A DNA stretch of 18,451 nucleotides from an uncultured Collinsella sp. (GTDB lineage: Bacteria; Actinomycetota; Coriobacteriia; Coriobacteriales; Coriobacteriaceae). Location: positions 1-18,451 of the forward strand of contig URVK01000008.1 in the NCBI GenBank assembly GCA_900551305.1, in the 5' to 3' direction. The translations under genes were made by a program, and so were the position numbers. Positions 7,880 to 14,689 of the stretch are shown here, piece by piece; within the stretch, counting starts at the first letter, position 1; each line of letters begins with the position of its first letter. The notes beneath the pieces are model-generated. The model worked only from the letters and a program-made list of their open reading frames with translations. It made no database searches and was not told the DNA's origin.

Positions 7880-7911
7880 TATTCCAGCTCTATTCCAGCG
7901 CTATTCCGGCT
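7879..7911. repeat. Three tandem 11-bp repeats across the echF stop codon
   Basis: CTATTCCAGCT (7879-7889), CTATTCCAGCG (7890-7900) and CTATTCCGGCT (7901-7911) are three head-to-tail copies. The third supplies the TAG stop and last codons of echF. Confidence 0.8.
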
Positions 7912-8242
7912 CGGTTTCTACTGTGGGAGTCTTGTCCGCTGCGACTGGGGTGCGGGCGGTGTCCATAGTCAGGCAGTGCTTGGGGCAGCTCTCGATGCAC
8001 TCACCGCACACCACACAGGCATACGGGTCGATCGACCACGTTCCACCCTTGCGATCGACTGCGAGCGCGCCCGCCGGGCAACGGCGCGCACACATGCCGC
8101 AGCAGATGCACGCGTCCATGTCGTTGACGATATGCCCGCGCAAGCGCTCGGGTGCCGCGAGCTTCTCCTGCGGATAGCACACCGTTACCGGCTGCTTGAC
8201 CATAGAGCCCAAGGCCGTCTTGGCAAATGTCAGTAAACTCAT
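7901..8242 (-). CDS. echF: Ech hydrogenase ferredoxin-like subunit EchF (2x[4Fe-4S])
   Basis: This 113-residue protein carries two classic [4Fe-4S] motifs: C45-x2-C48-x2-C51-x3-C55-P and C76-x2-C79-x2-C82-x3-C86-P. It matches the NuoI/HycF/EchF family, the electron-entry polyferredoxin of group 4 hydrogenases, thought to pass electrons from soluble ferredoxin to the small subunit. It is the last gene of the operon, 7 nt after echE, in the position of echF in the known echABCDEF order. The last 25 residues are a Thr/Ala/Glu/Pro tail ending inside an 11-bp tandem repeat. HycF of a formate hydrogenlyase is an alternative name, but no formate dehydrogenase gene is in view. Confidence 0.9.
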   Translation of the reverse strand: MSLLTFAKTALGSMVKQPVTVCYPQEKLAAPERLRGHIVNDMDACICCGMCARRCPAGALAVDRKGGTWSIDPYACVVCGECIESCPKHCLTMDTARTPVAADKTPTVETEPE

Positions 8243-8249
8243 GCCGCAC

Positions 8250-9338
8250 CTACCTTTCCGTGCAGCTAATGCAGGGGTCGATGGTCAGGATAATCATGGG
8301 CACGTTGGCAAGGAGCACGCCCTGCAGCGCATGCGTCAGACCCGCCAGGTTCTGCGACGTCGGCGTGCGCACGCGGAAACGGTCCAGGTTCTTGGTGCCG
8401 TTACCGCGCACATAGTAATATGCCTCGCCGCGCGGCTGTTCAATCACAACCTCGCCGCGCGCGCCGTCGGCCGGCGTGAGCTTGGTACGCCCGCCGATGC
8501 CGTCGTGCGGGATCTTGCCCACAAGCTCCTCGATGATGTCCATGGCCTGCGTGACCTCGGCACAGCGCACCTGGCAGCGGGCATAGCAATCGCCATCGGT
8601 AGCAACGATGGGCTCAAACGCAGCCAGATCCGCATAGGCGCCGTCGCCGAACATGCGCACGTCGTAATCCACGCCCGAGGCGCGACCGAACGGGCCGACC
8701 ATCGACAGATTCAGCGCATCCTTCTCGCTAATCACGCCCACGCCATGCAGGCGCTCGCCGCAGCTGGCATCGTCCAAAAACGTATGCACCAGAGCCTCGT
8801 AGTCGGGGCGCATGGCGTCAAGCGTCTCGACAATGCCCACCAGCTCGGAGTCCTCGATATCGTGCTTAAGGCCGCCGATCTCATTAATCGACAGAATCAC
8901 GCGGCCGCCGCAAGTGCTCTCAAAGATCTTGAGAATCTGCTCGCGCAGAGTCCACGAACGATAGAACAGTGCCTCGAAGCCAAAGGCATCGGCGAGCAGG
9001 CCCAGCCACAGCAGATGCGAGTGGATGCGCGAAAGCTCGTGCAGAATGGTGCGGATATACTGCACGCGGCCGGGCACCTCGATGTCGAGCATGCGCTCGC
9101 AGGCGCTGGCATAGCCATAGCTGTGACCCACGGCGCAAATGCCACAGATGCGCTCAGCGATGTAGCCAAACTGGTGCATATCGCGCTTTTCGGTGAGCTT
9201 CTCGAGTCCGCGGTGAACAAAGCCGATCTGCGGAATTGCCTCGATGACGCGGTCGTCCTCGATCACCAGGTCCAGATGAAGCGGCTCGGGCAGCACCGGG
9301 TGCTGCGGGCCAAACGGAATAACGGAGCGATGTGCCAT
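8250..9338 (-). CDS. echE: Ech [NiFe] hydrogenase large (catalytic) subunit EchE
   Basis: This 362-residue NuoD-like protein holds both nickel-binding cysteine pairs: R-I-C65-G-I-C68-AVGHS near the N terminus and D-P-C356-I-S-C359-TER at the very C terminus. The four cysteines define a true [NiFe] hydrogenase and rule out complex I NuoD, which lacks them. The protein ends directly at CTER, without the peptide that a maturation protease removes in HycE-type enzymes. Some Ech enzymes, such as that of Methanosarcina, are reported to lack it too. The reaction is reversible proton reduction to H2 with electrons arriving through EchF and EchC. Start ATG at 9338 is 5 nt after the echD stop, so translation is probably coupled. 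No hyp maturation genes are in the window. Confidence 0.95.
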   Translation of the reverse strand: MAHRSVIPFGPQHPVLPEPLHLDLVIEDDRVIEAIPQIGFVHRGLEKLTEKRDMHQFGYIAERICGICAVGHSYGYASACERMLDIEVPGRVQYIRTILHELSRIHSHLLWLGLLADAFGFEALFYRSWTLREQILKIFESTCGGRVILSINEIGGLKHDIEDSELVGIVETLDAMRPDYEALVHTFLDDASCGERLHGVGVISEKDALNLSMVGPFGRASGVDYDVRMFGDGAYADLAAFEPIVATDGDCYARCQVRCAEVTQAMDIIEELVGKIPHDGIGGRTKLTPADGARGEVVIEQPRGEAYYYVRGNGTKNLDRFRVRTPTSQNLAGLTHALQGVLLANVPMIILTIDPCISCTER

Positions 9339-9343
9339 GGACC

Positions 9344-10060
9344 TTACGCCTCCTTTTTCTGCTTGTCGCGGGCGGCCTTAGCGGCAAGCGCCGCGCGGAC
9401 CTTGGCCGCTTTCTCGGGATCCATGGCGGCGAGCTTTGCCTCCATCTCGGCAGCCTTGAGCGCGGCCTTCGCAGCGGCCTCATCGTGCTGAGCATCGGAG
9501 CCGGCAGCCGCAGCGGGCTGAGCAGCGGCGCCCGCGGCGTCGCCGGCGCTCGCAGCACCCTCCCCTGCAGCAGCCGCAGCCGCGGCGGCCTTTTCGGCCG
9601 CGGCTTTGCGCGCCTTGGCCTCGGCGGCGGCACGGACCTTCATGGCCTTCTCGCGTGCGGCCTTCACCTCGGGCGTGATAACGCTCATGGGTTCGGCAGT
9701 CGAGACCTGGTAGAAAAAGCCCTTAAAGTCGATCTGCATGTCGGTAATGGCAAGCCCAAACAGGTCGTGCGCTTCGTTCTCAAACGGAAATACCGCCGGA
9801 TAGTACGAGCTGATGGACGGAATCTCCTGATACTGATCAATTCCCTCAACCACCAGGTTCTCGATCGCATAGCTGCCGTCCTGCGCAATATTCTCCTGAG
9901 CAGCGCGGACGTTGATAAACGTATAGACCAGGCGATACGATCCGTCATCCACACAGCGCTCGGCATGCATCTGCACAAAGCGCGCGCCGACGCCCTTGAG
10001 CGCCTGGACATGCGACAGAAGCTCGTCGATCCCAACGGTGGCATAGATAGCCTTTTGCAT
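9344..10060 (-). CDS. echD: Ech hydrogenase NuoC-like subunit EchD with long Ala-rich tail
   Basis: Residues 1-125 form the 30-kDa NuoC-like fold, with the family signature FPFENEAHDLFGL at 91-103. In Ech complexes EchD sits with EchC and EchE in the hydrophilic arm and has no cofactor. Residues from about 129 to 238 are an added tail, very rich in Ala, Lys and Glu, with alternating charged segments likely to form long helices split by a Gly/Ala/Pro-rich section. Such a tail is not part of the usual subunit. The ATG overlaps the echC stop (TAATG), so translation is coupled. The core assignment is firm. The role of the tail is unknown: a lysine-rich helix for docking ferredoxin or membrane surface is only a guess. 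Confidence 0.9.
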   Translation of the reverse strand: MQKAIYATVGIDELLSHVQALKGVGARFVQMHAERCVDDGSYRLVYTFINVRAAQENIAQDGSYAIENLVVEGIDQYQEIPSISSYYPAVFPFENEAHDLFGLAITDMQIDFKGFFYQVSTAEPMSVITPEVKAAREKAMKVRAAAEAKARKAAAEKAAAAAAAAGEGAASAGDAAGAAAQPAAAAGSDAQHDEAAAKAALKAAEMEAKLAAMDPEKAAKVRAALAAKAARDKQKKEA

Positions 10061-10662
10061 TACTCGGCCTCCTTTGCAGCGGCGGGCGCGGCGGACCTGG
10101 TGGACACGTTGACCTCGACGCCGTCACCGGCGACGGCCCCGGCCCCGGCCCCCGCAGCCACAAACCCGTCCTCGCCCAGCTCAACGCCACCGTCCCAAGT
10201 AGCGGCGCCGCCCACGGTAAGCGGATCGCCGCCGGCGCGCATCACGGCCTCCTTCTGGTCCAGAATGCCGCACGCCTCCACAATGGCATCGATCACGGTC
10301 TCGGGGCGAATGGCGCACCCGGGCGCGTACACGTCCACGGGAATCGCGCGGTCCACGCCGCCGATTACGTTATAGGCATCGCGGAACACGCCGCCCGAAC
10401 ACGCGCAGATACCGCAGGCCACCACACACTTGGGCTCGAGCATCTGGTTGTAAATCTGGCGCACGACGGGCAGATTCTGCGCGTTGACCGACCCCGTCAC
10501 CAAAAAGATATCCGCATGCTTGGGGTTGCCGGTATTGACCACGCCAAAGCGCTCCGCATCGAACAGCGGCGTGAGCGAGGCCAGCACCTCGATATCGCAT
10601 CCGTTGCAGCTCGAACCGTCGTAATGAATAACCCACGGCGAGCGCGACATTTTATGATCCAT
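10060..10662 (-). CDS. echC: Ech hydrogenase small subunit EchC (NuoB-like)
   Basis: This 200-residue NuoB/HycG-family protein carries the single [4Fe-4S] centre proximal to the Ni site. Ligands are C19-x2-C22 (SSCNGCDIEV), C83 (VACGICACSGG) and C116 (APGCAIRPE). The core ends near residue 145. The rest is a Gly/Ala/Val-rich tail without cysteines. Start ATG at 10662 has AGGAGG 8 nt upstream, and this site overlaps the TAG stop of the preceding gene. A second in-frame ATG four codons later is less well placed. It is the third module of the ech operon and ends in a TAATG overlap with echD. Confidence 0.93.
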   Translation of the reverse strand: MDHKMSRSPWVIHYDGSSCNGCDIEVLASLTPLFDAERFGVVNTGNPKHADIFLVTGSVNAQNLPVVRQIYNQMLEPKCVVACGICACSGGVFRDAYNVIGGVDRAIPVDVYAPGCAIRPETVIDAIVEACGILDQKEAVMRAGGDPLTVGGAATWDGGVELGEDGFVAAGAGAGAVAGDGVEVNVSTRSAAPAAAKEAE

Positions 10663-10674
10663 GGATGCCGCCTC

Positions 10675-13557
10675 CTAAATAAATACGTCGACGAGGATGG
10701 GCATAAGGTTGAGCAGGCCAAACACCAGCGCCACGCCCCATCCGAGCCTAAAGCAGCTGCGCCAGGTGCTGCGTGCGAAGGTGTTGTCGAACAGGACCTC
10801 GACAAAATACGTCGCGGCCATCACGACCAGGGCTACAACCCAGCTCACGGGGTTGTCCCAAACAAAGAACATGCCCACCCACATCAAAAACAGCACGGTC
10901 TCGCACCAGTGCATAAGGGTCATCTTGGCCAGCGTGCCGCCGCTCATCTCGGTGGCGACGCCCTGGACGATCTCCTGATGCGCATGATGCGAGTACGAAA
11001 GGTCAAACGGCGACTTGCGCAGCTTGATGGTAAGCACCGCGAGCAACGCGAGGAAAATGGGTGCGCTGTACACGATGATGGGGGCCGACTGCCCCGTCAC
11101 AGCAATGGAATCGAAGCTGTCGGTGGCAAGGTACAGGCCCACGCTCATCAGCAAAACGGCGGGCTCGTAACTCATAACCTGCAGTAACTCACGATCGGCG
11201 CCAACCTGGGCAAACGGGCTTTGCGTCGAGGCGGACGCCAGCACCACAAAGATCGCGGCGAGCGTCACCATAAAAGCGCACAGTAGCGTGTTAGAGCCCG
11301 ACACAAAGATGCCGCCGCCCACCACGGTAAAGATGAGCGCGCACGCCATATAGGTATCGTCCATGGTGTTTACGCTGGCGGGGGCCTTGCGCAGCAGCTT
11401 GGCAACGTCGTAGAAGGGCTGCAGCAGGCGCGGGCCCACGCGGCCCTGCATGCGGGCGGACAGCTTGCGGTCGATGCCGTCGATCATGCCACCCACAAGC
11501 GGCGCCAGCAGGGCAAACGCCACGGTGCCAATAAAAATGCCCACGACACCCGAACCTTCAAAATACTTGCCGCGCAGCACCGAGGGCGCACTCATGGCAA
11601 GTCTCTCGGGCCCAATCCATGCGCAACACAGCAGCGCAAACAAGATAATGCTGCAGCACACGACGCTACCCGCGGGGCCAATACGCTTCTCGCCAAGGGC
11701 GTCCTCCGAGTACCAATTGCGCTTTTCGGCCTTTACCTCGTGTCCCATCGAGCCGCGGAAATGGCGATATTTGTCGGTTCCCACACCCGAAAGATATACG
11801 TTTACATGCGGTTTGTTGCTCACGCGGAATGAAGTCAGCAACACCACGGCAATAAAAGCCACGATAACCACCATCAGATACATGGCGTCCTTGCCAATAA
11901 CGTACGGCACGCGGCCAAACACCATGGCCAAGTAAGGCGACACCAGACCGCTCGAGATAACCGGGAACGCCACGCAGCACAGAATAAGCAGCGCGGCGAT
12001 GGTGTTGAGGGCCATCCATTCGGTCTTATGGACATTGACCTCAACGTTTTGAGCCGTGGGGTCGACGCCCGAAAGCTTGGCAAGCCACTTGCCCCAGAAG
12101 AAGAACGTCGCGGCCGAGCCAAAGGCAAGCACCATGATCATGAGCACGTTGCCGGTCTGCGCGAACGCCACCAGGGCGCCCCACTTGGACACGAGCATGC
12201 CAAACGGCGCCACAAACATGCCCATGATGCCCAGCATCATCAGGCGCGTCAGGTGCGGCATGCGGCTGAACATACCGTCCATGTCCTCGATATCGCGGCT
12301 GCCGATATGATGCTCGGCCGTGCCCACGCACAGGAACAGCAGCGACTTGGCCACCGTGTGGAACAGGATCAGGAAGATGGCCGCCCATACGGCCTCGGGC
12401 GCGCCGACACCCAAGCAGGCACTAATGAGGCCCAAGTTGGAAATGGTGGAGTACGCGAGCACGCGTTTGGCGTTGCTCTGCGAGATGGCCATGAGGGCAG
12501 CGAGCAAAAACGTGATGGCACCCACACTCGTGACCATAAAGCCGGTCACAGGATAGATGGCATAGAGCGGGCTCAGCTTGACCATCAGGAATACGCCGGC
12601 TTTGACCATGGTTGACGAGTGCAGCAGGGCGCTCGTGGGCGTGAGGGCAACCATGGCACCCAGCAGCCAAGTGTGGAACGGCATCTGTGCGGCCTTGGTG
12701 AGCGCGGCGAGCGACAGCAGAACGACCGGCATCACCAGCAGCGCGGACTGCGCGGTTCCGGCGCCGGAAAGCTCGATCATGCCCGAGATGGTCAGCGGCA
12801 TGCCATTGACGTGCAGAAACATAAGGCCCGCCAAAAACGCGATGCCGCCCAGCATGTTGAGGATAATCTGGGTGAAGGCGTTTTTGATGGCCTCGGGCGT
12901 GCGCGTGTAGCCAATCATAAGGAACGAGCACACGGTGGGGATTTCCCAGCCGCAGAACAGCCACTCAAGGTTGTCACTCGTCACGATGACGAACATGGCC
13001 GAGAGGAATAGAAACATAAGCGCCAGGAACTGCGGGCGACGGTCGGGCGCGGTCTGCCCGCGCAGCGCAGCCTCGTGCTCGTCATGGGCCTGGAAGTCCT
13101 TCATGTAGCCCAGGGCATACACGCAGATTAGGCTACCGACGATGCCGACGGCGAGGACCATGATCACACTCATGTAGTCCAGGTAGAGCGGCGTCGCCGT
13201 GACGGCTTCGACCGCGGGCAGCGTCATGGCTGCAAAGGCGAACGAGCCCACCAGCTGGACTATGCCGAGCACCGTGGCGAGCGCGTTCCTATATTTGTAC
13301 GCGTTGTACAGGATTACGGCGCACAGGATGACGTCGATGACGGAGCTGATGATCGAGAGCACATGCGAGGTGCCGGAGGCAACCTCAAAGCTCTGCGGAC
13401 CCATGCCAAAAAACATGACGGCGACTACAACTGTCACCGCCATAATAATGCCGGAACCTATGAGCCCCACCGCATCGCGGGCGCGGTCGCCGCGCGCGAA
13501 CAGCATGCCCAGCGCCGGCACCAGCGGAAACAGGGTAAGGAAATACAGTAGCGTCAT
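10675..13557 (-). CDS. echAB: Fused Ech membrane subunits EchA-EchB (ion-pumping NuoL-like plus NuoH-like), 960 residues
   Basis: Residues 1 to about 650 are an antiporter-like NuoL/HyfB/EchA subunit with many membrane helices. Conserved pump residues are visible: E205 in FCGWE, K288 in LTKAAQMPFHTWL, and K319 in the SALLHSSTMVKAG segment. From about 668 to 960 lies a complete NuoH/HycD/EchB anchor subunit (GGIDRKLSARMQGRVGPR-like loop near 690-710, then SPFDL and EIVQG motifs). The frame is continuous through the junction near 11560, so this is a genuine fusion. An internal ATG at 11595 might still start a separate EchB. Start ATG at 13557 has GGGGGAG 7 nt upstream. By family knowledge, the membrane arm translocates H+ or Na+ during H2 formation. 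The 250 bp upstream contain an AT-rich patch with TATAAC but no convincing promoter pair. Confidence 0.92.
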   Translation of the reverse strand: MTLLYFLTLFPLVPALGMLFARGDRARDAVGLIGSGIIMAVTVVVAVMFFGMGPQSFEVASGTSHVLSIISSVIDVILCAVILYNAYKYRNALATVLGIVQLVGSFAFAAMTLPAVEAVTATPLYLDYMSVIMVLAVGIVGSLICVYALGYMKDFQAHDEHEAALRGQTAPDRRPQFLALMFLFLSAMFVIVTSDNLEWLFCGWEIPTVCSFLMIGYTRTPEAIKNAFTQIILNMLGGIAFLAGLMFLHVNGMPLTISGMIELSGAGTAQSALLVMPVVLLSLAALTKAAQMPFHTWLLGAMVALTPTSALLHSSTMVKAGVFLMVKLSPLYAIYPVTGFMVTSVGAITFLLAALMAISQSNAKRVLAYSTISNLGLISACLGVGAPEAVWAAIFLILFHTVAKSLLFLCVGTAEHHIGSRDIEDMDGMFSRMPHLTRLMMLGIMGMFVAPFGMLVSKWGALVAFAQTGNVLMIMVLAFGSAATFFFWGKWLAKLSGVDPTAQNVEVNVHKTEWMALNTIAALLILCCVAFPVISSGLVSPYLAMVFGRVPYVIGKDAMYLMVVIVAFIAVVLLTSFRVSNKPHVNVYLSGVGTDKYRHFRGSMGHEVKAEKRNWYSEDALGEKRIGPAGSVVCCSIILFALLCCAWIGPERLAMSAPSVLRGKYFEGSGVVGIFIGTVAFALLAPLVGGMIDGIDRKLSARMQGRVGPRLLQPFYDVAKLLRKAPASVNTMDDTYMACALIFTVVGGGIFVSGSNTLLCAFMVTLAAIFVVLASASTQSPFAQVGADRELLQVMSYEPAVLLMSVGLYLATDSFDSIAVTGQSAPIIVYSAPIFLALLAVLTIKLRKSPFDLSYSHHAHQEIVQGVATEMSGGTLAKMTLMHWCETVLFLMWVGMFFVWDNPVSWVVALVVMAATYFVEVLFDNTFARSTWRSCFRLGWGVALVFGLLNLMPILVDVFI

Positions 13558-13809
13558 ACCATCACTCCCCCATGCAAAAACGCTGCAATTGTTTAACGTT
13601 ATAGCTCAATTGATGAGTAGCGGCAGCGGGTTTTCGGTCAACTGGGGAGTTTTAGGCGTACGGGGCAAGGAGTCTGTCCGCATTGGAGCAAAGGGGCGAC
13701 GCTCCCCCTATCGCAGCGGTGGGCGCACGGGCCACTGCGCGCGGTTTATTGGCCATTTTGGAGGATGTCCCGATAGGCTCGCGGCGGTCCAAAAAGTTGG
13801 CGCGGCAAG

Positions 13810-13832
13810 AAAAATGCGCCCCTGTGGGCGCA
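13810..13832 (-). terminator. Intrinsic terminator of the HTH gene
   Basis: TGCGCCC (13815-13821) and GGGCGCA (13826-13832) form a perfect 7-bp stem with a 4-nt loop, followed on the minus strand by TTTTT (13810-13814). It lies about 13 nt past the stop of the HTH gene. Confidence 0.85.
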
Positions 13833-13844
13833 CCATCCCGTTTG

Positions 13845-14249
13845 CTATTCCGCCTTTTTAACGCGCGGCTTGCGACCGCGCGGCTTATCGACCAGTGCGG
13901 CCTCACCGCTCTCGCGGTACTGACGGCACCAAGCCTTGACCGAAGACTCGCTGGGAATCTTGTGCTTGATCATGGCCTCGCGAACCGTCAAGCCGTTTTC
14001 CAGACGGTCCTTAACCACAGCGAGCTTTACGTCGTACGAGTAGGTGTGATGATGCGAACCGGCATTGAGAACGGCGTCGGCACCGCCCACGGCATACGCG
14101 CGGGCCCACTGACGAGCCGTGGCCTGGGGAATGCCAAGCTCCGCGACGAGGGCGCGATGACCGACCCCCTCTTGGAGGATCTCGACGGCGCGCTGCCTAA
14201 CCTCGGGCGCATGCGTGCGGGTCCTAGTTGCTTCCGACATACCTGCCAC
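13845..14249 (-). CDS. Solitary IS3/IS150 OrfA-like double helix-turn-helix protein
   Basis: This 134-residue basic protein has two helix-turn-helix units. The first is at about residues 16-55 (VRQRAVEILQEGVGHRALVA, then ATARQWARAY). The second is at about 72-118 (DVKLAVVKDRLENGLTVREA, then SVKAWCRQYRESGEAAL). The layout matches OrfA/InsJ of IS150-type elements. It lacks the C-terminal leucine zipper of InsJ and instead ends in KPRGRKPRVKK, which resembles an AT-hook. No OrfB transposase or terminal inverted repeats are visible nearby, and it has its own promoter and terminator. It may be a stranded IS fragment or a domesticated DNA-binding regulator. The start is either GTG at 14249 or ATG at 14240; I cannot decide between them. 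Confidence 0.75.
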   Translation of the reverse strand: MAGMSEATRTRTHAPEVRQRAVEILQEGVGHRALVAELGIPQATARQWARAYAVGGADAVLNAGSHHHTYSYDVKLAVVKDRLENGLTVREAMIKHKIPSESSVKAWCRQYRESGEAALVDKPRGRKPRVKKAE

Positions 14250-14290
14250 TTCTTAGCCTTAACCGTTAATCTGCTTTCTTACGTGCAAGT

Positions 14291-14319
14291 TAGATAGTAG
14301 CATTTTACTGTTTGCTCAA
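14291..14319 (-). promoter_or_regulatory. Sigma-70-type promoter for the HTH gene
   Basis: On the minus strand, TTGAGC (14314-14319), a 17-bp spacer and TATCTA (14291-14296) precede the GTG/ATG start by about 40-50 bp. Both hexamers and the spacing are good for a housekeeping promoter. Confidence 0.6.
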
Positions 14320-14573
14320 AGCAGTTAATTAAAATAGACGCGGCGTTATCTGGGCATTTGGCACCAAATTACGACATTTCTTTATCGATTATTTACGCTG
14401 GTAGCTGACTCGCAGCTAATCGTCATTCGCTTGTCAACAAAATTGGCATCTCTTTATGTCCTTTGATATAGAGGATATAGTTATTAACCCCTCCCCCAAT
14501 AATTTTGAGTGATCTGCGAGGCAGTAGACGTCCTCACTCCTCATGGTTACCGCGCATTGCCATCCACCGGAGC
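14320..14573. other. AT-richer gene-free stretch
   Basis: Between the HTH gene promoter and the flavoenzyme terminator I see no plausible gene. It is clearly more AT-rich than the surrounding DNA. It holds small symmetries, ATTTGG-CA-CCAAAT (14356-14369) and TAGCTG-ACTCG-CAGCTA (about 14403-14419), and the repeat GATATAGAGGATATAG near 14465-14480. It may be an insertion remnant or an extended regulatory region. Confidence 0.5.
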
Positions 14574-14614
14574 AAAACAAAAAGGGCGGGACCTGCTGCG
14601 CTTGCAGGCCCCGC
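14574..14614 (-). terminator. Intrinsic terminator of the flavoenzyme gene
   Basis: GCGGGACCTGC (14586-14596) pairs with GCAGGCCCCGC (14604-14614), an 11-bp stem with one G-T pair and a 7-nt loop. On the minus strand TTTTTGTTTT follows. It lies about 76 nt past the stop at 14690. Confidence 0.85.
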
Positions 14615-14689
14615 ACCGGTTGACACCCGACGGGGCACAGCCGGGCGAGACGGATCCGTGCTACCGCCCCGCCTGGCCGCGATGTTCAA

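Noticed and set aside
10516..13011. Several plus-strand frames opposite echA-B-C
   Set aside because: No recognisable features; all lie over well-defined hydrogenase genes.
7901..13557. Respiratory complex I (nuo) cluster
   Set aside because: EchE has both NiFe cysteine pairs, the set has six modules only, and nuoEFG/JKN-type genes are absent; this is a group 4 hydrogenase.
7901..13557. Formate hydrogenlyase (hyc/hyf) operon
   Set aside because: The subunits are related, but there is no formate dehydrogenase or formate regulator in view and the order is that of ech. It cannot be excluded if such genes lie outside the window.
13558..13650. Promoter for the ech operon
   Set aside because: TATAAC (minus strand, 13598-13603) and TTGAGC are present but not at workable spacing, so I did not call a promoter.
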